Positions 1 through 6,834 of a DNA stretch of 12,511 nucleotides are shown piece by piece. Position 1 is the first letter of the stretch, and each line of letters opens with the position of its first letter. Source of the DNA: Croceicoccus sp. (GTDB lineage: Bacteria; Pseudomonadota; Alphaproteobacteria; Sphingomonadales; Sphingomonadaceae); assembly GCA_029936705.1 (NCBI GenBank), contig JAPYSD010000043.1, positions 1 to 12,511 of the forward strand. Direction: 5' to 3'. The position numbers and the translations under genes were made by a program. The notes beneath the pieces are model-generated. The model did no database searches. It was not told where the DNA came from and saw only the letters and a program-made list of their open reading frames with translations.

Positions 1-120
1 GGTCCCGCGGGTGCCGGTTCGGTTGCGGAAGTCGTCAACCAGGCGATTGCGGGCAAGGGACGGATGGACGCGATGCGCGCCTTCTTCGCGCCCGATGCCG
101 CCCCGGTGGAGGCAGTCTGA
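1..120 (+). CDS. bchY: Chlorophyllide a reductase subunit Y, C-terminal end (partial)
   Basis: Only the last 39 codons are present, in frame 1, ending at TGA 118-120. They read GPAGAGSVAEVVNQAIAGK and continue through RMDAMRAFFA to the end. The GPAGAGS motif and the RM..M..FF ending match my memory of the BchY C-terminus. BchY is the NifD-like subunit of chlorophyllide a oxidoreductase (COR, BchXYZ), which reduces the C7-C8 bond of the chlorin ring on the way to bacteriochlorophyll a. The stop overlaps the bchZ start by one base (TGATG at 118-122), so the two are translationally coupled, as expected for partner subunits. The fragment is short, so the call also rests on its position directly before bchZ. 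Confidence 0.88.
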   Translation, partial: GPAGAGSVAEVVNQAIAGKGRMDAMRAFFAPDAAPVEAV

Positions 121-1556
121 TGCTGGTACAGGATCATGACCGGGCAGGCGGCTACTGGGGCGCGGTCTATGCGTTTTGCGCGATCGAGGGGCTGCAGGTG
201 GTGATCGACGGCCCGGTAGGGTGCGAGAACCTGCCCGTTACCTCGGTGCTGCATTACACCGACGCGCTGCCGCCGCACCAGTTGCCGATCCGCGTGACCG
301 GCCTGTCCGAGGAAGAGCTGGGCAAGAACGGCACGGAACAGGCGCTGACGCGTGCGGGCAAGACGCTGGATCCCGCCAGGCCCGCCGTGGTGGTCACCGG
401 TTCCATCGCCGAGATGATCGGCGGCGGGCTGACGCCGCAAGGGTCCAATCTGAAGCGGTTCCTGCCGCGCACCATCGACGAGGACCAGTGGTAGAGCGCG
501 GACCGTTCGCTGCTGTGGCTGTGGACCGAGTTCGGCGGCAAGGACCGCCCTCGCACCCGCAAGGAAGGCGAGCGTCCCCGCGTCAACATCATCGGCCCCG
601 CCTATGGCATGTTCAACATGCCCTCCGACCTTGCCGAGATACGCCGCCTGGTCGAAGGGCTTGGGGCCGAGATCAACCTGGAATTCCCGCTGGGCACCGC
701 GCTGGCCGACATCAAGAAGCTGCCCGCCGCCGATGCCAATATCTGCCTCTACCGCGAATATGGCCGCGCCTTGTGCGAGGCGCTGGACCGCCCGTTCTTC
801 CAGGCGCCGTTGGGCATGGAATCGACGACCCGCTTCCTGCGGGCGCTGGGCGCGGAACTGGGACTAGATCCCGAGCCGTTCATCGAGCGCGAGAAGCGCA
901 CCACTCTGGCACCGATCTGGGACCTGTGGCGCTCGGTCACGCAGGATTTCTTCGCGACCGCCAGCTTTGCCATCGTCGCCAACGAGACGCATGCCCGCGG
1001 TATCCGCCATTTCCTGGCGGACGAGATGGGCATGCCCTGCACGCTGGCCGTGTCGCGCAAGGCGGGCGAGAAGCCCGACAACGACCATGTGCGGACCAGC
1101 ATCGCCACCAATCCGCCGCTGGTCCTGTTCGGCAGCATCAACGAGCGCATGTATCTGGCCGAGGCCAGGGCGAGCACGGCCTATATCCCCGCGTCCTTCC
1201 CCGGCGCCGCGATCCGCCGCCATCCCGGCACGCCCTTCATGGGCTATTCGGGCGCGGTCTGGCTGGTGCAGGAAGTGTGCAACGCGCTGTTCGACATGCT
1301 TTTCCACGTCATCCCGCTTGCCGGAAGGCTGGACGCGGTGGAAGCGACGCCCGCCCGCGCATCGGGCGAGATCGCCTGGGACGCCGAGGCGCAGGCCGCC
1401 TTCGAAACCGCCATCGCCGCAAAGCCCGTGCTGACCCGCATCTCCGCCGCCAAGGCGCTGCGCGATGCGGCCGAGGCCGAGGCCCGCCGCACCGACCGCG
1501 CCAGCGTGGATGCCGCCACGCTTGGCAGCGCGAGAGAACGAATCCTTCAGGAATGA
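120..1556 (+). pseudogene. bchZ: Chlorophyllide a reductase subunit Z, interrupted by an in-frame amber codon
   Basis: BchZ is the NifK-like partner of BchY in chlorophyllide a oxidoreductase. The frame from ATG 120 to TGA 1554-1556 spans 478 codons plus stop, the usual BchZ length. The N-terminus (MLVQDHDRAGGYWGAVYAF) carries Cys35 in a GPVGCEN motif; from memory, this Cys helps ligate the COR iron-sulfur cluster. Codon 125 (492-494) is TAG, inside the conserved stretch RTIDEDQW-[stop]-SADRSLLWLWTEFG, where the family has Gln or Glu. Translation continues in the same frame with good family sequence to the end, so no frameshift is involved. Taken literally, the products are a 124-residue stub (120-494) and a possible internal restart at ATG 609 (609-1556, 315 aa). 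No Shine-Dalgarno precedes 609, and no ATG, GTG or TTG lies in frame between 495 and 608. The gene may be a true nonsense mutant, a sequencing error, or read through by a suppressor. Confidence 0.9.
492..494 (+). other. In-frame amber (TAG) codon inside bchZ
   Basis: This is codon 125 of the bchZ frame (gac cag tgg TAG agc gcg gac). One base change restores either expected residue: CAG (Gln) needs T to C at 492, and GAG (Glu) needs T to G at 492. TAG also serves as an ordinary stop for pufA (2308-2310) and lhaA (12370-12368) in this window. That argues against genome-wide reassignment of amber. Confidence 0.95.
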
Positions 1557-1560
1557 CGAC

Positions 1561-1566
1561 AGGAGA
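1561..1566 (+). promoter_or_regulatory. Shine-Dalgarno site deciding the start of the pufQ-like gene
   Basis: AGGAGA lies 7 bases before ATG 1574. An alternative in-frame ATG at 1553 overlaps the bchZ stop (ATGA at 1553-1556) and would add seven residues, but I see no comparable site ahead of it. The 1574 start is therefore preferred. Confidence 0.7.
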
Positions 1567-1573
1567 ACACGCC

Positions 1574-1795
1574 ATGGCCAGTACGCCCATCGTTCGCCCA
1601 GCATCGCCGGAAGGCGCCGAATACCGCAGGGAGACGCACGGAGCCGGTTTCGCGCTTCTGGTCGCCGCTCTCCTTCCTGCCTGCATAGTGGCCGAACTGG
1701 CCGCGCCGGCGCGCGACACGCGTGCCGGTTTCCTCTCCGCCGCGCTCGATCGCGCCCGGGCCGCTGCGGCCCAGGCATTCTCCTTGCCCGGTTGA
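1574..1795 (+). CDS. pufQ: Small single-span membrane protein, PufQ-like
   Basis: A 73-residue protein lies between bchZ and pufB, the position pufQ holds in Rhodobacter-type superoperons. After a polar N-terminus (MASTPIVRPASPEGAEYRRE) comes one hydrophobic segment at about residues 28-45 (FALLVAALLPACIVAELA). An Arg- and Ala-rich tail follows (ALDRARAAAAQAF). PufQ proteins of Rhodobacter have the same size and layout and are implicated in bacteriochlorophyll supply or complex assembly. Sequence similarity by eye is weak, so the name rests mainly on position, size and topology. It has a good Shine-Dalgarno site and the next gene starts 31 bases downstream, which supports a real coding region. 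A lineage-specific small membrane protein is the alternative. Confidence 0.55.
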   Translation: MASTPIVRPASPEGAEYRRETHGAGFALLVAALLPACIVAELAAPARDTRAGFLSAALDRARAAAAQAFSLPG

Positions 1796-1826
1796 GACCA
1801 CCCCAAAGCAGAAAGGAGATTTATGT

Positions 1827-2006
1827 ATGGTGGACACAGTACGACATGAAGGGCCGGAGGGGCACACGACCCTGTCCGGCCTGACCGAGGCGGAGGCGCG
1901 GGAATTCCACCGCTACTTCACCGCGAGCTTCCTGGGCTTCCTGGCTTTGGCCATCGTCGCCCACGGGCTCACCTACGCCTTCGCGCCCTGGGGCGTGAAC
2001 ATGTGA
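1827..2006 (+). CDS. pufB: Light-harvesting 1 (LH1) antenna beta subunit
   Basis: This 59-residue protein has the classic LH1 beta layout: a polar N-terminus with LTEAEAREFHRYF, one membrane span at about residues 34-53, and an APWGVNM ending. His46 (AIVAHGL) is the expected axial ligand to B870 bacteriochlorophyll; His28 is the other conserved beta-chain histidine. The start at 1827 is set by AGGAG (1814-1818), 8 bases upstream. The nearby ATG at 1823 is out of frame. The product pairs with PufA to build the ring around the reaction centre in the cytoplasmic membrane. Its order before pufA is canonical. Confidence 0.95.
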   Translation: MVDTVRHEGPEGHTTLSGLTEAEAREFHRYFTASFLGFLALAIVAHGLTYAFAPWGVNM

Positions 2007-2031
2007 TCAACAGCTGTTGGAGGACAATGCC

Positions 2032-2310
2032 ATGAGTATCTGGCTTATATTCGATCCCCGGCGGGCGCTGATCGGCCTGTTCGCATTCCTGATCGTGCTG
2101 GCCCTGTTGATCCATTTCATCCTGCTTGGAACCGAGAAGTACAACTGGCTCGATTCCGGGAACATGGAAGTGGTCGGGGTCGAGGCGGTGGGGGTCTATC
2201 CGGCGGTTCCGCCGGGGGCACCTGCCGAGGCAGTCGGTCCGGCACAAGGCGTGCCGGGCTCGACGGGGAACGCGGCGACCGATGTCGCTCCGCCGCCCCT
2301 GAACCAATAG
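2032..2310 (+). CDS. pufA: Light-harvesting 1 (LH1) antenna alpha subunit with a long C-terminal tail
   Basis: The 92-residue protein begins MSIWLIFDPRRALIGLFAF, an unmistakable LH1 alpha N-terminus. One membrane span covers about residues 13-32, and His28 (LLIHFILLG) is the bacteriochlorophyll ligand. The conserved region ends near residue 43 (KYNWLDSG). About 49 further residues rich in Pro, Ala, Gly and Val follow (for example VYPAVPPGAPAEAVG), facing the periplasm. Many LH1 alpha chains are only 50-60 residues long, so the tail is unusual; it could be cleaved after assembly. The start at 2032 is supported by GGAGG (2019-2023), 8 bases upstream. The stop is TAG. A stable hairpin follows before pufL. 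Confidence 0.93.
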   Translation: MSIWLIFDPRRALIGLFAFLIVLALLIHFILLGTEKYNWLDSGNMEVVGVEAVGVYPAVPPGAPAEAVGPAQGVPGSTGNAATDVAPPPLNQ

Positions 2311-2340
2311 GCCGCGCCGCAAGGCCGGCCTGCCAAGTGA

Positions 2341-2367
2341 CCGCCCGTCCGGATAGCGGGCGGGCGG
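2341..2367 (+). promoter_or_regulatory. Intercistronic pufA-pufL hairpin (mRNA stability or attenuation)
   Basis: CCGCCCGTCCG (2341-2351) pairs with CGGGCGGGCGG (2357-2367), giving an 11-bp stem with one G-U pair and the loop GATAG. No T-run follows, so it does not look like an intrinsic terminator. In Rhodobacter, hairpins at this position protect the upstream pufBA segment from 3'-5' decay and so raise LH1 over reaction-centre protein; the same role is inferred here. A smaller 6-bp hairpin (AGGCCG 2309-2314 with CGGCCT 2326-2331) lies just upstream, over the pufA stop codon. Confidence 0.75.
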
Positions 2368-2411
2368 CCACCCACCAGGCGATGCAACCGCCCGCGTAGA
2401 GGTAACGCGCC

Positions 2412-3254
2412 ATGAGCATGCTGAACTTCGAGGAAAAATACCGCGTTCGCGGCGGTACGCTGGTCGGGGGCGACCTGTTCGACTTCTGGGTCGGGCCCTT
2501 CTACGTCGGCTTCTTCGGCGTGACCGCGACCTTCTTCGCGGCGCTGGGATCGCTGCTGATCTTCTGGGGCGCCTCGCTGGGGCATGCCGACACGATCTGG
2601 CAGATCACCATCGCGCCGCCGCCGCTCAGCTATGGGCTGGGCATCGCGCCGCTGGAAGACGGCGGGCTGTGGCAGCTCATCACCGTGTGCGCGATCGGGG
2701 CCTTTGTCTCGTGGGTGCTGCGCGAGATCGAGATCTGCAACAAGCTTGGCATCGGCTATCACATCCCGATCGGCTTTTCCTTTGCCGTCTTCGCCTATGT
2801 CAGCCTGGTGGTGATCCGCCCGGTGCTGCTGGGCGCGTGGGGACATGGCTTCCCCTATGGCATCATCGCCCACCTCGACTGGGTGTCGAACGTGGGCTAC
2901 CAATTCTATCACTTCCACTACAACCCGTTCCACATGCTGGCGATCGTGTGCTTCTTCGGCACGACGATGTTCCTGGCGATGCATGGCGGGCTGGTCCTGT
3001 CCTCGGTCAATCCGGGCAAGGGCAAGGAAGTCAAGTTCGCCGAGCACGAGAACGCCTGGGCCCGCGACGCCATCTTCTATTCGATCGGCGAGATCGGCAT
3101 TCACCGCGCCGGCTATCTGCTGGCGCTGAACGCCGGTTTCTGGAGCGCGATCTGCATGATCGTCAGCGGTCCCTTCGTCGTGCGCGGTTGGCCCTACTGG
3201 TTCGACTGGTACCTGCAGCTGCCGATCTGGAACAACCTGGGCTTTTACGGCTGA
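2412..3254 (+). CDS. pufL: Photosynthetic reaction centre L subunit
   Basis: The 280-residue protein begins MSMLNFEEKYRVRGGTLVGG, typical of PufL, and is of normal length. With a +1 offset from the Rhodobacter numbering, the cofactor ligands are all present: His154 (accessory bacteriochlorophyll), His174 (special pair), His191 and His231 (non-heme iron), plus His169 near the special pair. Five membrane helices are visible, for example around residues 30-53, 84-105, 117-139, 172-190 and 232-252. L and M together bind the pigments and quinones that carry out light-driven charge separation. AGAGGT at 2398-2403 serves as Shine-Dalgarno. The stop lies 18 bases before the pufM start. Confidence 0.98.
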   Translation: MSMLNFEEKYRVRGGTLVGGDLFDFWVGPFYVGFFGVTATFFAALGSLLIFWGASLGHADTIWQITIAPPPLSYGLGIAPLEDGGLWQLITVCAIGAFVSWVLREIEICNKLGIGYHIPIGFSFAVFAYVSLVVIRPVLLGAWGHGFPYGIIAHLDWVSNVGYQFYHFHYNPFHMLAIVCFFGTTMFLAMHGGLVLSSVNPGKGKEVKFAEHENAWARDAIFYSIGEIGIHRAGYLLALNAGFWSAICMIVSGPFVVRGWPYWFDWYLQLPIWNNLGFYG

Positions 3255-3272
3255 GGATAAGGAAGGTTCGTC

Positions 3273-4277
3273 ATGTCCGCCTATGAAAGCTTCTACAACC
3301 AGGTGACGATCCGCGGCCCCGTGGCACGCGAACCGAAGCTGCCTGCCTCGGACGAGAGGCGCATCTCGAGCTATACCTACTTCTATTGGCTGGGTAAGCT
3401 GGGCGATCCGCAGGTCGGGCCGTTCTACCTGGGCTGGGCGGGCATATTCTCGCTGCTGTTCGGCTTTGCCGCGTTCGAGATCATCGGCCTGAACTTCGCC
3501 GCGGCGAACGACTGGAACCCGATCCGCTTCGCACAAGGCATCATCTGGGACGGGTTGAGCCCACCGCCGCACAAGAACGGGCTGAACCTGTTCCCGCCGC
3601 TGCTGGAAGGCGGCTGGTGGATGATCGCGGGTTTCTGCCTGACGGTGTCGGTCCTGCTGTGGTGGGTGCGGCTGTATCGGCGCTCGCGGTCGCTGGGCAT
3701 GGGCACGCATGTCGCGCTCGCCTTTGCCTGCGCGATCTTCCTGTTCCTGTCGATCGGCATCATCCGCCCCTTCCTGATGGGCGATTTTTCCGAGGCACCG
3801 CCCTTCGGCATCATCCCGCACCTCAACTGGACGGCCACGGTCTCGGTCACCTACGGCAACTGGTACTACAACCCGTTCCACATGCTCTCGATCGTGTTCC
3901 TGTATGGCTCGACCATGCTGTTCGCCATGCATGGCGGCACGATCCTGGCGACTGCCCGCTATGGCAGCGAGCGCGAGGCGCGCGAGATCATCGACCGCGG
4001 CACAGCAGCCGAGCGCGGATCGCTGTTCTGGCGCTGGACCATGGGTTTCAACGCGACGTTCGAAAGCATTCACCGCTGGGCCTGGTGGTTCGCGGTGCTG
4101 ACCGTGCTGACGGGCGGGATCGGCGTGCTGCTGACCGGTACCGTGGTCGACAACTGGTACCTGTGGGGCATGAAGCACGGGCTGGTCCCCGAATATGAAT
4201 ATCCCTACGCCCCGACCCCGCAACCGGCGGAGTTCCGTGGCGGCGAAGTCCCGCTGACGATGGAGCAGGCGCCATGA
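3273..4277 (+). CDS. pufM: Photosynthetic reaction centre M subunit
   Basis: The 334-residue protein shows all expected M-subunit ligands, again offset +1 from Rhodobacter. They are His183 (accessory bacteriochlorophyll), His203 (special pair), His220, Glu235 and His267 (non-heme iron). Diagnostic stretches are YYNPFHMLSIVFLYGS and LFAMHGG. The C-terminus extends beyond the last helix (YEYPYAPTPQPAEFRGGEV), as is common in species that carry a PufC subunit docking to the periplasmic face. GGAAGG (3261-3266) precedes the ATG by 6 bases. The stop overlaps the pufC start as ATGA (4274-4277), which implies translational coupling. No pufX is present. Confidence 0.98.
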   Translation: MSAYESFYNQVTIRGPVAREPKLPASDERRISSYTYFYWLGKLGDPQVGPFYLGWAGIFSLLFGFAAFEIIGLNFAAANDWNPIRFAQGIIWDGLSPPPHKNGLNLFPPLLEGGWWMIAGFCLTVSVLLWWVRLYRRSRSLGMGTHVALAFACAIFLFLSIGIIRPFLMGDFSEAPPFGIIPHLNWTATVSVTYGNWYYNPFHMLSIVFLYGSTMLFAMHGGTILATARYGSEREAREIIDRGTAAERGSLFWRWTMGFNATFESIHRWAWWFAVLTVLTGGIGVLLTGTVVDNWYLWGMKHGLVPEYEYPYAPTPQPAEFRGGEVPLTMEQAP

Positions 4278-5434
4278 ACCTTCCCAAGCCAAGCGTGCTG
4301 ATCCTGGGGGCACTGGCCTTTGGCCTGCTGATGTTCGGCCTGCTGGTGCCGCCCTGGGTCCTGCCGATCCATGTTCGGACGAACTCGTACGGCCCGGCCG
4401 GAAGTTCGATGGGCGTCTATAACGACACCACCAAGCCGGCCGCGCTGCTCCAGCCCGAGGTCGATGCGATCCCGGCAATGGCGGGCGAACCGCTGGCGGG
4501 CGAGGTGCTGACCAACGTCCAGGTGCTGGGCGACCTGTCGGCCACCGAATTCAATCGCACCATGGACGCGATGACACAGTGGGTCGCGCCCGAGGAAGGT
4601 TGCGGTTTCTGTCACGGCGGCGAAAATCTGAACTTCGTGGCCGAGAATCGCCGCAAGTCGATCGCGCGCGAGATGCTGAAGATGACGCGCACCATCAACG
4701 CCAACTGGACCAACCATGTCGGCGCGCAGGGCGTGACCTGCTTTACATGCCACCAGGGCCGCAACATCCCGAACGAGCGCTGGTACCTCGACGTGCCGGT
4801 CGTGCCCCCGCGCGGCGGGATCGCGGGCAAGCCGCAGGCCTGGGACACTGATGCGAAGACGATCCGCCAGTTCTTCCCCAACCGTCCGCAGCGCATGTTC
4901 CTGCTGCAGGGCCTGCCGATCGGCGGACAGGTGCAGGAGAACGAGGCGCTGGTCGACGGCGAGAACCCGTACGGGCACAATCTCGACTATGCCGAGCAGG
5001 TCTATATCCTGATGATGCAGATGTCCGAAGGGCTGGGCGTGAACTGCACCTATTGCCACCAGAGCCGGGCAGCGCGCGACTGGGCGCAAAGCCCGCCCAC
5101 GCGGCTGAGGGGCTATTCGGGCATCCGCATGACGACCGCGCTGAACCAGCACGTCTTCAGCCGCCTGGGCCCGCTGACCAATCCTATGCACCTGGGCAAG
5201 GCGGGCGATCCGCCCAAGATCACCTGCAAGAGCTGCCACAACGGCCGCCAGCAGCCCGGTGGCGGCATGCTGGCCGGCTATTACCCGGGGCTGATCGGAC
5301 CGCTGCCCAGCGGACCGGGCAATCCGGTGGCCGCGGCAAACCCGCGGATACCGCTGCTGGCCCGGGCACCGCGAGTGGGCGTGCCGTCCAGCGTGACGGC
5401 GCCGCCCTTCCATCCGATCTGGGAGCCGGACTGA
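4274..5434 (+). CDS. pufC: Reaction centre tetraheme cytochrome c subunit
   Basis: The 386-residue protein carries four CxxCH heme c sites: CGFCH at 110, CFTCH at 156, CTYCH at 258 and CKSCH at 318. Their grouping as two pairs is typical of PufC, as are candidate Met sixth ligands in the helices before each site (for example MLKM and MMQM). PufC rereduces the photo-oxidised special pair from the periplasmic side. Residues about 8-30 form one hydrophobic segment with no Cys before the first heme, so there is no lipobox. The protein is therefore probably held by an uncleaved N-terminal anchor rather than by lipidation. It is the last gene of the puf operon; a strong terminator lies about 36 bases after its stop. 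Confidence 0.96.
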   Translation: MNLPKPSVLILGALAFGLLMFGLLVPPWVLPIHVRTNSYGPAGSSMGVYNDTTKPAALLQPEVDAIPAMAGEPLAGEVLTNVQVLGDLSATEFNRTMDAMTQWVAPEEGCGFCHGGENLNFVAENRRKSIAREMLKMTRTINANWTNHVGAQGVTCFTCHQGRNIPNERWYLDVPVVPPRGGIAGKPQAWDTDAKTIRQFFPNRPQRMFLLQGLPIGGQVQENEALVDGENPYGHNLDYAEQVYILMMQMSEGLGVNCTYCHQSRAARDWAQSPPTRLRGYSGIRMTTALNQHVFSRLGPLTNPMHLGKAGDPPKITCKSCHNGRQQPGGGMLAGYYPGLIGPLPSGPGNPVAAANPRIPLLARAPRVGVPSSVTAPPFHPIWEPD

Positions 5435-5470
5435 CACCCGCGCGGGGCACAGCCCTGCACCGACGATCAC

Positions 5471-5509
5471 GCGGCGGCGAGGCAAATGCTTCGCCGCCGC
5501 TTTTCGTTT
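5471..5509 (+). terminator. Rho-independent terminator of the puf operon
   Basis: GCGGCGGCGA (5471-5480) pairs perfectly with TCGCCGCCGC (5491-5500). The stem extends by three more pairs (GGC 5481-5483 with GCT 5488-5490, one G-U), leaving the loop AAAT. TTTTCGTTT follows at once (5501-5509). On the minus strand the hairpin lacks a T-run, so it acts for the plus strand only. Confidence 0.92.
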
Positions 5510-5537
5510 GGGGAGGGTCCTTGAGACTGAGGCGAGC

Positions 5538-5568
5538 AAGAGAATAGCGCCCCCTTTCCAGGGAGCGC
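5538..5568 (-). terminator. Candidate terminator of the puh-acsF-hemA operon
   Basis: GCGC (5547-5550) pairs with GCGC (5565-5568) and CCCT (5552-5555) with AGGG (5560-5563), with one C-A mismatch between them and the loop TTCC. Read on the minus strand, the hairpin is followed by TATTCTCTT, which is moderately T-rich. It lies about 30 bases beyond the hemA stop. The imperfect stem and mixed T-run make this weaker than the puf terminator. Confidence 0.45.
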
Positions 5569-5599
5569 CATTCGATGTGCGGCTATCGGAAGTGGCGGG

Positions 5600-6820
5600 T
5601 CAGGCGGCGACCGGCTGGCGGGCTAGGGCGCACTGGCTCCACAGTTCGCTCAGCCCGTCGACCAGCGCGGCGATCTCCGCCTCGCCATGATGGGGCGAGG
5701 GGGTGAGGCGCAGCCGCTCCGTACCCTGCGGGACGGTGGGGTAATTGATCGGCTGCACGTAGATCGCATGATGTTCCAGCAGCCAGTCGCTGATGCGGCG
5801 GCACTTCTGCGCATCGCCGATCAGCACGGGCACGATATGGCTTTCGTTCGGCATGTGGGGAATACCCGCGCGGTCGAGTGCGCGGCGCAATTGCTGCACG
5901 CGCACGCGCTGACCCTGCCGCTCGATCTCGCTGGCCTTCAGGTGCCGGATCGATGCGAGTGCGCCCGCTGCCAGTGCCGGGGGCAGGGCGGTGGTGAAGA
6001 TGAACCCGCTGGCAAAGCTGCGGATGAAATCGACCAGGCTGGCCGACGCCGCGATATAGCCGCCCATCGTGCCGACCGCCTTGCCCAGCGTCCCCTCGAT
6101 CACCGTCAGCCTGTCCATCAGGCCGCGCTGTTCGGCAACGCCGCCGCCGCGCGGGCCATAGAGGCCGACCGCGTGAACCTCGTCCAGGTAGGTCATCGCG
6201 CCATGCGCTTCGGCGACGTCGCAGATCTCGGCGATGGGGGCGATGTCGCCGTCCATCGAATAGACGCTTTCGAACGCCACGATCTTGGGCAGCGCCGGGT
6301 CGAGCGCGGCGAGATGCCGGTCGAGATCCTCGGGGTCGTTGTGTCGGAAGATCCGGTAGTCGGCCTTCGAATGGCGGATCCCCTCGATCATCGAGGCGTG
6401 GTTGTTGGCATCCGACAGGATCACCGCGTTCGGCACGCGCGAACCCAGCGTGGAAAGGCTGGTCCAGTTCGACACATAGCCTGAGCTGAACAGCAGCGCG
6501 GCTTCCTTGCCGTGCCAGTCGGCCAGTTCGCGTTCCAGCTTCACATGTGCGTGCGTGGTGCCCGATATGTTGCGGGTGCCGCCTGCGCCTGCGCCATGCT
6601 GGCGGATCGCCTGCTCCATGGCGGCCAGCACGTCGGGGTGCTGGCCCATGCCTAGATAGTCGTTCGAACACCACACGGTGACTTCCCGCTCGCTGTCGCC
6701 CGATCGGTGCAGCGCGTGGGGAAAGCGTCCGGCGTGCCGTTCCAGGTCGGCGAAATAGCGGTAGTTCCCCGCCTCGCGCAGCCTGTCGAGCTGGCTCTCG
6801 AAGATGGCGTCGAAGTTCAT
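5600..6820 (-). CDS. hemA: 5-aminolevulinate synthase
   Basis: The 406-residue PLP enzyme condenses glycine and succinyl-CoA to 5-aminolevulinate, the first step of tetrapyrrole synthesis in alphaproteobacteria (Shemin pathway). Seen in the sequence are WCSNDYLGMG near 50-59, GAGAGGTRNISGT at 76-88, DEVHAVGLYGPRG at 213-225, and the PLP-binding Lys247 in EGTLGKAVG. Length is normal for alphaproteobacterial ALAS. The start at 6820 is set by AGGAGG (6834-6829), 8 bases upstream, which shares a base with the stop of the preceding gene. An upstream in-frame start (6874) would add 18 residues unlike the family. It is the last gene of the puh operon, so precursor supply is co-expressed with assembly factors. 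A second, housekeeping hemA elsewhere in the genome is possible. Confidence 0.96.
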   Translation of the reverse strand: MNFDAIFESQLDRLREAGNYRYFADLERHAGRFPHALHRSGDSEREVTVWCSNDYLGMGQHPDVLAAMEQAIRQHGAGAGGTRNISGTTHAHVKLERELADWHGKEAALLFSSGYVSNWTSLSTLGSRVPNAVILSDANNHASMIEGIRHSKADYRIFRHNDPEDLDRHLAALDPALPKIVAFESVYSMDGDIAPIAEICDVAEAHGAMTYLDEVHAVGLYGPRGGGVAEQRGLMDRLTVIEGTLGKAVGTMGGYIAASASLVDFIRSFASGFIFTTALPPALAAGALASIRHLKASEIERQGQRVRVQQLRRALDRAGIPHMPNESHIVPVLIGDAQKCRRISDWLLEHHAIYVQPINYPTVPQGTERLRLTPSPHHGEAEIAALVDGLSELWSQCALARQPVAA

Positions 6821-6828
6821 GGTCTTCC

Positions 6829-6834
6829 CCTCCT
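6829..6834 (-). promoter_or_regulatory. Shine-Dalgarno site for hemA, touching the upstream stop codon
   Basis: The minus strand reads AGGAGG 8 bases before ATG 6820 and shares its first base with the TGA (6836-6834) that ends the PuhE-GTPase gene. This fixes the hemA start and suggests translational coupling across the 13-base gap. Confidence 0.75.

Noticed and set aside
609..1556. A separate gene starting at ATG 609 downstream of the bchZ amber codon.
   Set aside because: It is the remainder of bchZ in the same frame. No Shine-Dalgarno precedes ATG 609, and it lacks the N-terminal cluster-binding region.
176..1573. A long open frame in frame 2 overlapping bchZ.
   Set aside because: The translation is Arg/Pro-rich shadow sequence of the bchZ frame. 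Only its last 73 codons, from ATG 1574, form a credible gene.
1824..1841. A PpsR/CrtJ-type TGT-N12-ACA site near the pufB start.
   Set aside because: The spacing does not fit: the base triplet 12 positions after TGT is GTA, not ACA.
2196..4478. A 760-codon open frame on the minus strand opposite pufA, pufL, pufM and the start of pufC.
   Set aside because: It is antisense to strongly recognised puf genes, its composition (Arg, Gln, His, Pro, Asp) is typical of an antisense frame in GC-rich DNA, and it shows no domain.
4205..5539. A 444-codon minus-strand open frame opposite pufC.
   Set aside because: It covers the intact tetraheme pufC gene and the puf terminator, has shadow-type composition and shows no recognisable motif.
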